DNA from: Actinoalloteichus hoggarensis
GTDB taxonomy: Bacteria; Actinomycetota; Actinomycetes; Mycobacteriales; Pseudonocardiaceae
Reading direction: 5' to 3'
Assembly (NCBI RefSeq): GCF_002234535.1
Contig: NZ_CP022521.1
Coordinates: 3,224,001-3,288,000, forward strand
DNA length: 64,000 bases
Shown here: piece by piece, positions 34,562 to 43,540 of the stretch
How positions within the stretch are numbered: the stretch's first letter is position 1
Layout of the letters: every line of letters begins with the position of its first letter
Made by a program: the position numbers and the translations under genes
The notes under the pieces: model-generated
The model's database searches: none
Told to the model about the DNA's origin: nothing
What the model saw: only the letters and a program-made list of their open reading frames with translations

Positions 34562-35722
34562 GTGGCAGACCGCATCCTTGCCGACCCCACCGTGTCGGGC
34601 AGGCCGAGACTCTCCCGGATGCTGCTGGACGCGGCCGCCGCGCTCGTGGTCATCGGGGTGTTCTGGCTGCCCTCCATCGCGGGGGCGCCCGCGCCGTGGC
34701 TGATCGTCGTCGGCGTCGCGGCGGCGGTGGTCGCGGGGGCGGCGATGCAGACGCGCAGGCGGCACCCGAGGCTCTCCGCCGCGGCGGCGGCCGCCGCGAC
34801 GATCGTCGCAGGCGTCCTGGAGGTCACGCAGGACCCGATGCTGGCCGCGGCGTGGTGTCTCTATCCGGTCGCCCTCGCGCGGGGCGACCGCTCCCGCGCC
34901 CTCGTCGTCGGTCTCGTCATCGCCACGGCCGCGGCGATGACGATCGGGATGCCCGTGGCGGGACCGGACGACACGGTGCAGCGGCTGGTGATCGCGGCCG
35001 CGGCGCTCAGCGTCGCCTGGCTGGCCGGAGTCGCCGTGGGACGACAGATCGACGCGGCCGTGGCGGTCGAACGTGCCCAGGCACGAGAACGGGCCGCGCG
35101 ACTGCAGCTCGACGTCGCCCGTGACGTCCACGACGTGGTGGGGCACGCGCTCGGTGTGATCGGCGCCGAGGCGGGCGTGATCCGGGCCCTGCCCGACGCC
35201 GACGAGCGGGAACTTCGGGACGCGCTGACCGACATCGAAGGGCACGCCAGGAACGCCCTGGAGGAGATGCAGGTCCTCGTCGGTTCGCTGCGGACCGACC
35301 CGGCCGTCGCCGCACCGTCGGCCGGAGCGGCTGCGACGGGCGGCGGCCTGGGCCGCCTGCCCGCGCTGATCGACGCGACGCGATCGGCCGGAGTCGACGT
35401 CGCCTCGCGGATCGCCGTGCCCCCGTCGGTCGACGAGGCGACCGGCATGGTGGCGACTCGAATCGTCCAGGAGGCGCTCGGCAATGTCGTGCGTCACGCG
35501 CCGGGCGCGGCCTGCACCGTGGAACTCGGCCAGGACGGCGACGTCCTCGTGGTGCGCGTCCGCGACGACGGGCCGGGCATGCCGAACCTCGCGGCGGGCG
35601 GCTTCGGCCTGACGGGGATGCGGGAACGCGCTCGGCTCGTGGGCGGCACCGTCGAGTGGCGGAACCGGCCCGGTCGAGGCTTCGAGGTCGAGGCACGGCT
35701 GCCGTCGGCGGGTGCCCGGTGA
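34562..35722 (+). CDS. NarL-type sensor histidine kinase
   Basis: A 386-residue membrane kinase. Residues about 20-165 hold five or six hydrophobic helices with short loops (LLDAAAALVVIGVFWLPSI, LIVVGVAAAVVAGAAM, GLVIATAAAMTIGM). A HisKA_3 domain follows with phospho-acceptor His190 in RDVHDVVGHALGVIG, and a C-terminal HATPase with MVATRIVQEALGNVVRHA and VRDDGPGMPNLAAGGFGLTG. The GTG at 34562 is the likely start; later ATGs are possible. The stop overlaps the regulator start (GTGA). The stimulus is unknown, but genes downstream encode an ABC-2 transporter, so envelope stress or antibiotic sensing is likely. Confidence 0.92.
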   Translation: MADRILADPTVSGRPRLSRMLLDAAAALVVIGVFWLPSIAGAPAPWLIVVGVAAAVVAGAAMQTRRRHPRLSAAAAAAATIVAGVLEVTQDPMLAAAWCLYPVALARGDRSRALVVGLVIATAAAMTIGMPVAGPDDTVQRLVIAAAALSVAWLAGVAVGRQIDAAVAVERAQARERAARLQLDVARDVHDVVGHALGVIGAEAGVIRALPDADERELRDALTDIEGHARNALEEMQVLVGSLRTDPAVAAPSAGAAATGGGLGRLPALIDATRSAGVDVASRIAVPPSVDEATGMVATRIVQEALGNVVRHAPGAACTVELGQDGDVLVVRVRDDGPGMPNLAAGGFGLTGMRERARLVGGTVEWRNRPGRGFEVEARLPSAGAR

Positions 35723-36390
35723 CCGATGACGAGGCCGTGCCGATCCGGGTCTTCCTCGCGGATGACGACGACCGCTTCCGCGCCGCCTACCGAAAGCTGT
35801 TCGACCGCACGGCCGGTCTCCGGGTCGTCGGGGAGGCGGCCGACGGCATCGAGGCGGCCGACCGGATCCTGGCGTCGACCCCCGACGTGGCGCTGCTCGA
35901 CGTGCAGATGCCGGGCGGCGGGCTGGCGGCGGCCCGGCGAGTCCTCGGGGCGACCGACCGCATCCGGGTGATCATGCTGACGACGTTCGACCTGGACGAC
36001 TACGTGCACGAGGCGTTGGCGCTGGGTGTCGCCGGTTTCCTGTTGAAGAACGCCTCCCCGCCGGAGGTGCTGCGGGCGGTGCGCACCGTCCACGCGGGTC
36101 ACGCCATGCTCGCGCCGGAGGTCACCGCGAGACTGATGCGCAGGCTCGCGCCGCCGAGGCCGCCGCGACCCCACGTGTTCACCCGACAGCCGCTCTCCGA
36201 ACGCGAGCTGCAGGTCGTCCGCCTGGTGGCGCGCGGCTATTCGAATCAACGGATCGCGGACGAGCTGTTCCTGAGTCTGGAGACGGTGCGCACGTACCTG
36301 CGACGGATGTTCCTCAAGTTCGACGTGCGCGACCGCACGCAGCTGGCGGTGCTCGCCTATGAGGCCGGGCTCCTCCACGAACCGCGCTGA
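35719..36390 (+). CDS. NarL/FixJ-type response regulator
   Basis: A 223-residue regulator. The receiver has ADDDDRFRAAYRKLF at its start and phospho-acceptor Asp61 in VALLDVQMPGG. The LuxR-type HTH (LSERELQVVRLVARGYSNQR, then LSLETVRTYLRRMFLKF) spans about residues 155-215. The GTG at 35719 overlaps the kinase stop, so the pair is translationally coupled. It probably activates the ABC operon that follows. Confidence 0.94.
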   Translation: MTDDEAVPIRVFLADDDDRFRAAYRKLFDRTAGLRVVGEAADGIEAADRILASTPDVALLDVQMPGGGLAAARRVLGATDRIRVIMLTTFDLDDYVHEALALGVAGFLLKNASPPEVLRAVRTVHAGHAMLAPEVTARLMRRLAPPRPPRPHVFTRQPLSERELQVVRLVARGYSNQRIADELFLSLETVRTYLRRMFLKFDVRDRTQLAVLAYEAGLLHEPR

Positions 36391-36475
36391 GCTGTCTACT
36401 TCCGGGGGACGCGGGCACGGGCACGGCTGCCGCAGGCTGACCGCACCAGCCGACGGCGATGAGACGAGTACGCAC

Positions 36476-37189
36476 ATGATCGAAGTTCTTCAGCTGACGA
36501 AACACCACCGGAACACCACGGCAGTCGACGACGTCACGTTCGCCGTGCGACCGGGCCGCGTCACAGGCTTCTTGGGACCCAACGGGGCGGGCAAGTCCAG
36601 CACCCTGCGGATGATCCTGGGCCTGGACAGCCCCTCCAGCGGCACCGCGTTGATCGACGGCATGCGTTACCGGGAGCTCAGGCACCCGTTGCGCACGGTG
36701 GGCGCGCTGCTGGACGACGCGGGGCCGGTGCCGGAACGTCGGGCGATCGACCACCTCCGTTGGATCGCCCAGTCCAACCGTCTCCCCGGGCGGCGGGTGG
36801 CGGAGGTGCTGGAGGTCGTCGGGCTCGCCCACGCGACGCGACGGCGGGTGCGGAAGTACTCGCTCGGGATGCGGCAGCGGCTGGGCATCGCCGCGGCGCT
36901 GCTCGGCGACCCCGAGATCCTCATTCTCGACGAGCCGGTCAACGGTCTCGACCCCGAGGGGATCCGCTGGATCAGGACGTTTCTACGCGACTACGCGGCG
37001 GCGGGTCGGACGGTGCTGTTGTCCAGCCATCTGATGACGGAGACGGCCGACACCGTGGACGACGTCGTCGTCATCGACCGTGGACGGATCGTGACTCAGG
37101 GACCGCTGGTCGAGGTGACCGCCGGACACCGGTCCTTAGAGGAGGCGTTCTTCGCTCTCACCGCGGACCGGCGCGGATCGGAACGGTGA
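36476..37189 (+). CDS. ABC-2-type transporter ATP-binding protein
   Basis: A 237-residue ABC ATPase. Walker A is GFLGPNGAGKSSTLRM (about 31-46), signature YSLGMRQRLGIAAALL (about 128-143) and Walker B ILILDEPVNGLDPEG with an H-loop LLSSHLMTE. The size and sequence match drug-exporting ABC-2 ATPases. Its stop overlaps the next permease start (GTGA). It follows the response regulator after 85 bp, so its own promoter may be in that gap. Confidence 0.95.
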   Translation: MIEVLQLTKHHRNTTAVDDVTFAVRPGRVTGFLGPNGAGKSSTLRMILGLDSPSSGTALIDGMRYRELRHPLRTVGALLDDAGPVPERRAIDHLRWIAQSNRLPGRRVAEVLEVVGLAHATRRRVRKYSLGMRQRLGIAAALLGDPEILILDEPVNGLDPEGIRWIRTFLRDYAAAGRTVLLSSHLMTETADTVDDVVVIDRGRIVTQGPLVEVTAGHRSLEEAFFALTADRRGSER

Positions 37190-37983
37190 CGGCCGTGCTC
37201 GCCGCGATCCGATCCGAACTGACCAAGATCATCACCCTGCCCGTGTCCTGGATCTTCACCGGGCTCGTCCTGGCCCTTCAGGTCTTCGTGCTGGTCCCGT
37301 CGGCGGGACTGTCCGCCGAGGCGATCCAGAACCGGACCGAGGACGGCCTCGTCGAGTTGTTCGTGGGCAGTCCGCAACCGGTGGATGAGGCGGTCCTGGG
37401 CCTGCTCGGCGCGTCGTCGCTGCAACTCAGCCTGCTGCTGCCCGCCCTGGCCGCCGTGATCGCCGGGCAGGAGTTCCGATCGCGCCAGCTCGCCTCGACG
37501 CTGCTCGCCACCCCGAGCCGAGGGCTGCTGCTCACCGCGAAGGTCTTCGCCACCGCGATGTTCCTGCTCCTGGTGGCCGTCCTCATGACCGTGATCAGCA
37601 CCGTTGTCACCTACACCGTGATCCGCGACTGGAATCCAGGCCTGCTGCTCTCCCCGGAGGCGTTGCTGATCAACGGACGGTTCCTGGCGTTCGCGGTGCT
37701 GTTCTCGCTGGTCGGCCTGGCGCTCACCGTCATCGCGGGCAGCACCCTGGTGGGCATCGTGGGCACGGTCGCGCTGATCGCGTCGACGATGACGCAGCTG
37801 TTGACTCGCGTGTCCCCGACCTTGGACGCGCTGACGCCGCTGAGCGCGGGGCGGAACCTGCTGCTGGACCCCGGCCTCAACCAGCTCACCGCGAGCCCGA
37901 CGCACGCGCTGATCGTGCTCGTCTGCTGGGCGTCGGGCACGATCGGCGTCGCGGCCGTCGTCCTCACGAGGAGGGACGTGTGA
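37186..37983 (+). CDS. ABC-2 transporter permease
   Basis: A 265-residue membrane protein. An N-terminal amphipathic start (VTAVLAAIRSELTKIITLPV) precedes about six hydrophobic segments (SWIFTGLVLALQVFVLV, MFLLLVAVLMTVISTVVT, FLAFAVLFSLVGLALTVIAG, LVGIVGTVALIASTMTQLL, HALIVLVCWASGTIGVAAVV). The GTG at 37186 overlaps the ATPase stop, and its own stop overlaps the second permease (GTGTGA). It forms an export channel with the adjacent gene. Confidence 0.88.
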   Translation: MTAVLAAIRSELTKIITLPVSWIFTGLVLALQVFVLVPSAGLSAEAIQNRTEDGLVELFVGSPQPVDEAVLGLLGASSLQLSLLLPALAAVIAGQEFRSRQLASTLLATPSRGLLLTAKVFATAMFLLLVAVLMTVISTVVTYTVIRDWNPGLLLSPEALLINGRFLAFAVLFSLVGLALTVIAGSTLVGIVGTVALIASTMTQLLTRVSPTLDALTPLSAGRNLLLDPGLNQLTASPTHALIVLVCWASGTIGVAAVVLTRRDV

Positions 37984-38771
37984 GGGGCTCGGCGCGGCGG
38001 GTGGCGCGGAACGAGCCGACGACGAGCGTCCGATTCGTCGACGTGCTGTCCGCCGAGTTCGGCAAGGCCCGCACCCTGCCTGCGGTGTGGATCGCGCTCG
38101 TCGTCGCCTTCCTGGCCGCATCACTGCTGGGCGCGCTCGCGGCGACGGACACTCTGCGTTTCGCCGGGCCCGACGGTGAGGTCTCGATCGGACAGTTCGG
38201 GACGCTGCTCCTGTCGCCGGTCTACGCCTTCCTGGTCGTCGGCGTCTGTGTCGCGGACGAGTACCGAGCGGGACAACTCGGTGTCAGCCTCGCAGCCGTG
38301 CCGAACCGCACCAGGCTCGCCGCGGCGAAGACCATGGCAGCGGCGGTGCTCGGCGTCCTCGCCGCCGTCCCCGTCCTCGGTCCCGGCCACCTCCTGCGGC
38401 ATCTCCCCGACCTCTCGGCCGGAGTCCTGACGGCAGCCGAGGTCACGGCGGGATTCGGCGCGTCCGTCGCCGTCCATCTGCTCTTCAGCCTGATCGGCTG
38501 GGGCTTCGCCGTCGTGACACGGAGTGTCGTCGTCCCCGTCGCCACGCTCTTCGCCATCCCGATCCTGCTCTCGCCCATGCTCCAGGGCGTGCTGCCGACC
38601 GTGGTGCGGCTGCTTCCGCACGAAGCCGCTCTGAGCGGGCTGGGCACTCCGATCGACCCGTCCGTCGCGCTCGGTGCCGACACCGCCTGGCTCGTCCTGC
38701 TCGGCTGGGCGGGGGCCTTCGTCGCCGCGGCCTGTCGATGTCTCGTCCGCCGAGACGTCAGCGGCGCCTGA
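37980..38771 (+). CDS. ABC-2 transporter permease (second subunit)
   Basis: A 263-residue membrane protein with the same topology: VDVLSAEFGKARTLPAVW, then IALVVAFLAASLLGALAA, LLLSPVYAFLVVGVCVA, AAVLGVLAAVPVLG, VAVHLLFSLIGWGFAVVTRS, VVPVATLFAIPILLSPMLQG and a final LVLLGWAGAFVAAACR. The GTG start overlaps the preceding stop. Paired permeases of this sort act as a heterodimer. Its place at the end of the kinase/regulator/ABC operon suggests drug or toxic-peptide efflux. Confidence 0.87.
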   Translation: MRGSARRVARNEPTTSVRFVDVLSAEFGKARTLPAVWIALVVAFLAASLLGALAATDTLRFAGPDGEVSIGQFGTLLLSPVYAFLVVGVCVADEYRAGQLGVSLAAVPNRTRLAAAKTMAAAVLGVLAAVPVLGPGHLLRHLPDLSAGVLTAAEVTAGFGASVAVHLLFSLIGWGFAVVTRSVVVPVATLFAIPILLSPMLQGVLPTVVRLLPHEAALSGLGTPIDPSVALGADTAWLVLLGWAGAFVAAACRCLVRRDVSGA

Positions 38772-39184
38772 TCCGGGAGGCGCGGCTCCGGCGGCACAGT
38801 CGCGTCGGGCCCGCCGCGAGAGGTCGCCGCGAGTGACCGGTCTTCGAATACCAAGGCGCTGTGCGAGTTCTCCGCGGAACTCGGCCGGGAACTGACCGAG
38901 AGCGGGGAGCCGCAGGCCCCGAGGGGGTTGGATCGCCCGGCATCGGGCAGCACGTCTCGCCGGGCGACGAGGGCGCACCGTGGTGACTACACCGTTGAGG
39001 CCGCCCGCCTGCACACAGTTTCCCGGAACGGGCGGTACCTCCTCGGCCGTGCCGCGCCGGCTGCGGCGGACACCGAGTGGTGGAAGCCACCGTCGCACCG
39101 CCGAAGGCTCGGTGTCCGGCCCGGTGAATCCCGTCCGTTCCGGTCCCGCGCGCGGTGCGACCGTGCCGTCGGGTGTCGAGGCGC
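38772..39184. other. Gene-free region between ABC and MFS genes
   Basis: About 410 bp between the converging permease and MFS genes; only Arg/Pro-rich frames. No clear hairpin with T-tract. Confidence 0.4.
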
Positions 39185-40693
39185 TCAGCGGCCGGTCGCC
39201 GCCGAGGTCGGCGCGGCGACGCCCACGCGGCGGCGCCGGTACGACAGGCTGAAGACCGTGGCGGCGGCCAGCGCGGCGCAGGCGATCGCCAGGGTGACGC
39301 GGTAGCCCCCGTCGAATGCCGAGACGGCGGCGTCGATCAGCGGCCCCGCCTGCTCGGCGGGCATTCCCGCGGCCGCCGCGCGGGCCTGGTCCATCCCGTC
39401 GGCCGCCTCGGCCGGGGTGCCGGCGGGCAGGACGACGGCGCGGGCATAGACCGAGGTCAGCGCGCTGCCCAGGATGGCGACTCCGGTCAGGCTGCCGAGT
39501 TCGTAGGACACCTCCTCCACCGAGGACGCCATTCCCGCGCGATGTGCGGGCGCGTTACCCACGATCGCCGCGGAGGCCGCCGTCATCGCCACGCCGACGC
39601 CCGCGCCGATGACCACGAGACAGAGGACCACCGCGAGCCTGCCGACGGTGCCGACGAGGAGCAGACCTGCCACCCCCAGCGTCGAGGTCAGCAGCCCGCC
39701 GGTGATGAGTGCTCGCGCGCCCACCCGATGCAGCCTCGCCCCGGCCAGGACGCCCACCGGCAGCGAGCCGAGCGCGAACGCGGCCAGGATCAGGCCTGCC
39801 TGCAACGGGCTGTCGCCGAGGACCAGCTGCAGCCGTTGGGACAGGATGAGCTGCACGCCCGCGGTGGTGAACATCGCGGCGGCCGCGGCGACGACGCCGA
39901 TCAGGATGCGCGGGTCCCGGAACAGGGCGAAGTCGATCAACGGGTAGGCCCGGCCACGCTGCCGCCGCACGAAGAGCCAGAACCCGAGCACGGCCGCGAG
40001 CGTCGCGACGCCGACGGCGAACAGCGACGGTGCCGGATTCGTCGCCTCCTTGATCGCGTAGACCAGCCCGACCAGCCCCACCATGATCTGTACCGAAGCC
40101 AGCGGGTCCCATGGCTTGTCGGCGCCGGCTCCCCCGCCGCCGGGTGCGACGAGGACGGTGAGGACCAACGCGACCACCACGATCGGCAGGTTGATCAGGA
40201 AGACCGATCCCCACCAGAAGTGCTCCAGGAGCAGACCGCCGACGATCGGGCCGAGCGCGGCGCCGCAGACCGAGACCGAACCCCAGATCGCGATGGCGAT
40301 GTTGCGTTCCCGCTCGTCATCGAAGGTGGTCCTGATCAGCGACAGCGTGGCGGGCATCATCGCCGCCGCCCCGACGGCGAGGAACGCCCGCGCGGCGATG
40401 AGGATCGCGGGCGAGGTCGCGTACGCGGCGGCCGCGGACGCCACGCCGAACACCAGCAGACCCGTCAGATACATCCGTCGATGCCCGACGCGGTCACCGA
40501 GTGTCCCGGCGCCCATCAACAGACCCGCCATGACGAGGGGATAGGCGTTGATGATCCACAGCTTCTCCGAGGCGTCGGCGTGGAGATCGGCGGTCAGCGT
40601 GGGCAGAGCGGTGTAGAGGACGGTCATGTCCACCGAGATCAGCAGGAGTCCCAGTGAGACGGTCAGCAGCACGGTCCAACGGTGTGCGGGCAT
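39185..40693 (-). CDS. MFS exporter, DHA2 (14-TMS, QacA/SmvA-like)
   Basis: A 502-residue transporter. The start MPAHRWTVLLTVSLGLLLI is followed by VDMTVLYTALPTLTADL, and motif A is GTLGDRVGHRRMYLTG. About 14 hydrophobic helices are present, as expected for QacA/SmvA/EmrB-type drug exporters. The ATG at 40693 gives the family N-terminus. It follows the TetR gene on the same strand after 179 bp, and a 32-bp palindrome lies at the TetR start, so the pair is probably one self-repressed multidrug-efflux unit. Confidence 0.93.
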   Translation of the reverse strand: MPAHRWTVLLTVSLGLLLISVDMTVLYTALPTLTADLHADASEKLWIINAYPLVMAGLLMGAGTLGDRVGHRRMYLTGLLVFGVASAAAAYATSPAILIAARAFLAVGAAAMMPATLSLIRTTFDDERERNIAIAIWGSVSVCGAALGPIVGGLLLEHFWWGSVFLINLPIVVVALVLTVLVAPGGGGAGADKPWDPLASVQIMVGLVGLVYAIKEATNPAPSLFAVGVATLAAVLGFWLFVRRQRGRAYPLIDFALFRDPRILIGVVAAAAAMFTTAGVQLILSQRLQLVLGDSPLQAGLILAAFALGSLPVGVLAGARLHRVGARALITGGLLTSTLGVAGLLLVGTVGRLAVVLCLVVIGAGVGVAMTAASAAIVGNAPAHRAGMASSVEEVSYELGSLTGVAILGSALTSVYARAVVLPAGTPAEAADGMDQARAAAAGMPAEQAGPLIDAAVSAFDGGYRVTLAIACAALAAATVFSLSYRRRRVGVAAPTSAATGR

Positions 40694-40872
40694 CAGGTGT
40701 TCGACGACTTTCTTTCGGGGGCCGTCCTCGTGACGTGTGGCGGGCCGGGACGCGGCCGCGGACGGGTTCGACTCGCTCGAACGGGCACCGGAGTGCGGTT
40801 GCTCGGGGGCGGTGCGGCCGGGATCGACCGCGGCCCGCCTCGGGACGGGGCGGCTCGGAATCCGATCCGGCG

Positions 40873-41424
40873 TCAAGCCTGAAGGCCGGGCGGCGCGGTC
40901 AGCGCGGCGATGCGTCGGGTCAGCGCATCCCGGACGGCGGGCGTCAGCGGGACCGCCTTGGTGGCCTCGAGGAACCACAGCCCATCCGAGGCCAGCCGGG
41001 CGATGAAGAGATCCAGCGTGGCGGGCTCGACGGAGGTCGGCGCGGGCACCCAGCGTCGCGCGAGGTCGTTCCACACCTCGGCCAGGGCCGGGTGATTCGC
41101 CGCCTCCACCATGAAGGCGAGTTCGGCGGTGCTGCTCATCTGGTCGCTCAGGTTGAGTCGGGCGTAGGCGGCGGCCCGCTGCCGTGGCGTCGCCTCGTCC
41201 TGCGGCATGCCCAGCTCGGCGAGCAGCCGCGCCTCCCACTGATCGACGAGCCGCCGCTGGATGGCCAGCAACAGGTCGTCACGAGTGCGGAAGTGGTAGA
41301 GCAGGCCGCCCTTGGTGACGCCTGCCTCCTCGGCGGCGGCGTCCATGGTCAATCCCGTGATGCCCGCGCGCTCGGTGACCCGGATGGCGGCATCGAGGAT
41401 CGCGGTCCTCGCGCTCGGCCTCAT
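40873..41424 (-). CDS. TetR-family repressor of the MFS exporter
   Basis: A 183-residue TetR protein. The HTH is LTMDAAAEEAGVTKGGLLYH, with FRTRDDLLLAIQRRLVDQ. The C-terminal ligand domain matches TetR_C_37-type regulators (LAFMVEAANHPALAEVWNDL). The ATG at 41424 is preferred because a perfect 32-bp palindrome begins 2 bp upstream. It is followed by the MFS exporter, so it probably senses a drug-like ligand and derepresses both. Confidence 0.93.
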   Translation of the reverse strand: MRPSARTAILDAAIRVTERAGITGLTMDAAAEEAGVTKGGLLYHFRTRDDLLLAIQRRLVDQWEARLLAELGMPQDEATPRQRAAAYARLNLSDQMSSTAELAFMVEAANHPALAEVWNDLARRWVPAPTSVEPATLDLFIARLASDGLWFLEATKAVPLTPAVRDALTRRIAALTAPPGLQA

Positions 41425-41426
41425 GC

Positions 41427-41458
41427 CATTACTGTACCTTCCGGAAGGTACAGTAATG
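41427..41458. promoter_or_regulatory. Perfect 32-bp palindrome, TetR operator
   Basis: CATTACTGTACCTTCC and GGAAGGTACAGTAATG are directly joined without spacer. It lies immediately upstream of the TetR start codon, so a bound repressor would block its transcription and that of the MFS gene downstream. Its core TACCTTCCGGAAGGTA is a common TetR operator type. Confidence 0.9.
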
Positions 41459-41596
41459 GGGTGTGATCGTCGCCGCGGCGACACCGGCCGATCTCCGCCC
41501 CGGCGGCGTCCGGGCACACCCCGCCCGACCCGGGAAGGCTCCGCGCCGTTCGTCCCGGTCGCGGGCCGCCACCGCCGAGCGCGACGACCGCCGACC

Positions 41597-42742
41597 TCAC
41601 CCACGCAGCGTCTGCCTGATCCGCGCCGCCTGCTCGGCAAGGTGATGTCGTTCAGGGAGGGTGACGGCCGACCGGGCGGCCTCGGCGTACAGCCGCGCCG
41701 CGTTCGCGAGATCACCGGTCTTCTCGTGCAGGTACGCCGCCGCGGCGGCGCGACGGGGCAGGCCGGCGTCCACGGCCGCCAGGGCGGCGAGGCCTGCCGC
41801 CGGGCCGTCGGCCTCGCCGATCGCGACGGCCCGATTGAGTCGCACGACCGGGCTCCGCGTGAGGCGGAGCAGCTCGTCGTACCAGTCGACGATCTGCGGC
41901 CAGTCGGTCTCCTCGGCGCGCGGCGCGTCGGCGTGCAACGCGGCGATCGCGGCCTGCGCCTGGAACTCCCCCAACCGATCGCGTGCCAGCGCCGCCTGCA
42001 GGACGGCCACCCCCTCGGTGATGAGCGAGGTGTCCCAGCGCGACCGGTCCTGGTCCGCCAGCGGGACCAGGCTGCCGTCCTGCCGAATACGGGCCGGTCG
42101 CCTCGCGTGGTGCAGCAGCATCAACGCCAGCAGCCCCCGGGTCTCGGCGTCGTCGGTCAGCGACGCCAGCTGCCGGGTGAGCCGGATCGCCTCGGCCGCC
42201 AGGTCCACCTCCCCGGTGTAGCCCTCGTTGAAGATCAGGTAGAGGACCCGACGTACCGTCGACGCCTCGCCCGGCTGCTCGAACCGCACACCCTCGACCC
42301 GACGCCTGGCCCGACTGATCCGCTGCGCCATCGTCGCCTCCGGCACCAGCCAGGCCGCGGCGATCTGCCGGGTGGTCAGGCCCCCGACGGCCCGCAGTGT
42401 GAGCGCGACGGCGGACGCCCGCGTCAACGACGGATGTGCGCAGAGGAAGAACAGCCGCAGCGTGTCGTCGACGTCCTCGACGGGCCCGGCGGGCGGTTCG
42501 GCGTCGACGGCCTGCTCGCGGTCGCGACGCGAGACCTCCGCACGGCGCAGATCGAGGAACTTGCGCCAGGCCACCGTGATCAGCCAGCCCCTCGGATCGT
42601 CGGGCGGTCCGTCGGCCCAGGTCAGCACGGCCTGGACGAGTGCCTCCTGCACGGCGTCCTCGGCGGTCGCGAAGTCGACTCCGCGACGGACGAGGACGCC
42701 GATCACCGCGGGCGTCAACTCCCGCAGCAGCAGTTCGTTCAT
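41597..42742 (-). CDS. ECF42-type RNA polymerase sigma factor
   Basis: A 381-residue sigma factor. Region 2 has FATAEDAVQEALVQAVL and RGWLITVAWRKFLDLRRAE, and region 4 LTLRAVGGLTTRQIAAAWLV with PEATMAQRISRARRR. A C-terminal extension follows (LYLIFNEGYTGEVDLAAEAI, LLALMLLHHARRPARI, WPQIVDWYDELLRLTRSPVV, TPR-like end). Like the first ECF42 gene it follows a DGPF gene, here by 25 bp, and has no anti-sigma partner. The ATG at 42742 has GGAGAG upstream; a GTG one codon earlier is possible. Confidence 0.93.
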   Translation of the reverse strand: MNELLLRELTPAVIGVLVRRGVDFATAEDAVQEALVQAVLTWADGPPDDPRGWLITVAWRKFLDLRRAEVSRRDREQAVDAEPPAGPVEDVDDTLRLFFLCAHPSLTRASAVALTLRAVGGLTTRQIAAAWLVPEATMAQRISRARRRVEGVRFEQPGEASTVRRVLYLIFNEGYTGEVDLAAEAIRLTRQLASLTDDAETRGLLALMLLHHARRPARIRQDGSLVPLADQDRSRWDTSLITEGVAVLQAALARDRLGEFQAQAAIAALHADAPRAEETDWPQIVDWYDELLRLTRSPVVRLNRAVAIGEADGPAAGLAALAAVDAGLPRRAAAAAYLHEKTGDLANAARLYAEAARSAVTLPERHHLAEQAARIRQTLRG

Positions 42743-42767
42743 CACACGATTCTCTCCGGCGTCCCGA

Positions 42768-43175
42768 TCACTCCGCGATCGTCGGCGGCGCGGTGAGGAA
42801 CGGGCGCACCTCGATCCACTCGTGAATCGGCCTGCCGCCCGCACCGGGGGCCGCCGACAGCTCACCCGCGAGCGTGAGCGCGCGTTCGTAGCTGTCCACG
42901 TCGATCATCATCCAGCCCGCGATCAGGTCCTTGGTCTCGGCGAAGGGCCCGTCGGTCACCGGCGGGCGCCCCTCGCCGTCGTACCGGACGAAGGTGCCCT
43001 CCTCGGCGAGGGCGTGGCTGTCGACGTACTCGCCCGTGTCCGTCAGCCGATCGGCGAAGTCGGCCATGAACCGGACGTGGTCGCGTACCTCCTCGGGACT
43101 CCACTGATCCATCGGAACCGGGTTCACCGCCTCGGGTGCGCCCCGGTAGTGCTTGAGAAGCAGATACCTCGCCAT
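42768..43175 (-). CDS. YCII/DGPF-domain protein, ECF42 partner
   Basis: A 135-residue protein with start MARYLLLKHYRGAPEAVNPV and the DGPF core VTDGPFAETKDLIAGWMMID. It forms an operon with the ECF42 sigma gene and is the typical target of ECF42 factors. Its function is unknown. A candidate ECF promoter lies at 43227-43253, about 50 bp upstream of the ATG. Confidence 0.92.
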   Translation of the reverse strand: MARYLLLKHYRGAPEAVNPVPMDQWSPEEVRDHVRFMADFADRLTDTGEYVDSHALAEEGTFVRYDGEGRPPVTDGPFAETKDLIAGWMMIDVDSYERALTLAGELSAAPGAGGRPIHEWIEVRPFLTAPPTIAE

Positions 43176-43540
43176 GTCGACTCTCCCTTGTCGCTCCTAC
43201 GGCCCCGACGGCCGCGTTCGCTCTGGGACGGAGCCGCCGGGCCGGTCTCGACATCCTCGCCGTGACTTCTTCGAAGAATCTTCGGGCGTCGCCGTCCGAC
43301 CCGCTCGGAGCGCCTGCCGACAGAGCGTTCCGCCCGCCGATCTCGTCATCGGCTCCGTTCGTGCGCGCTGCGGTGACCGGTCGTATGAGTCGACGGCGCG
43401 ATCCTGCCCGCGCCTGCGACGCCGAGCCGGGGGCCGGGCCGGTCGGACCACCTTCCGACCGGCCCGGCGACGACCTCGACGGCCGCTCGTCGGGTCGACG
43501 TCACGCCGTAGACGTCCGCGCCCCGCGACCAGCCAAGACG
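43176..43540. other. Promoter region of the second ECF42 module
   Basis: About 365 bp upstream of the DGPF gene, holding the candidate ECF promoter at 43227-43253. The rest has only Arg-rich frames, with no recognisable gene. Confidence 0.45.
43227..43253 (-). promoter_or_regulatory. Candidate ECF42 promoter
   Basis: Minus strand: TGTCGA (43253-43248), 17-bp spacer, CGTC (43230-43227). The same arrangement precedes the other DGPF/ECF42 operon (24013-24039), and TGTCGA agrees with the published ECF42 -35 box as I recall it. Confidence 0.5.
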
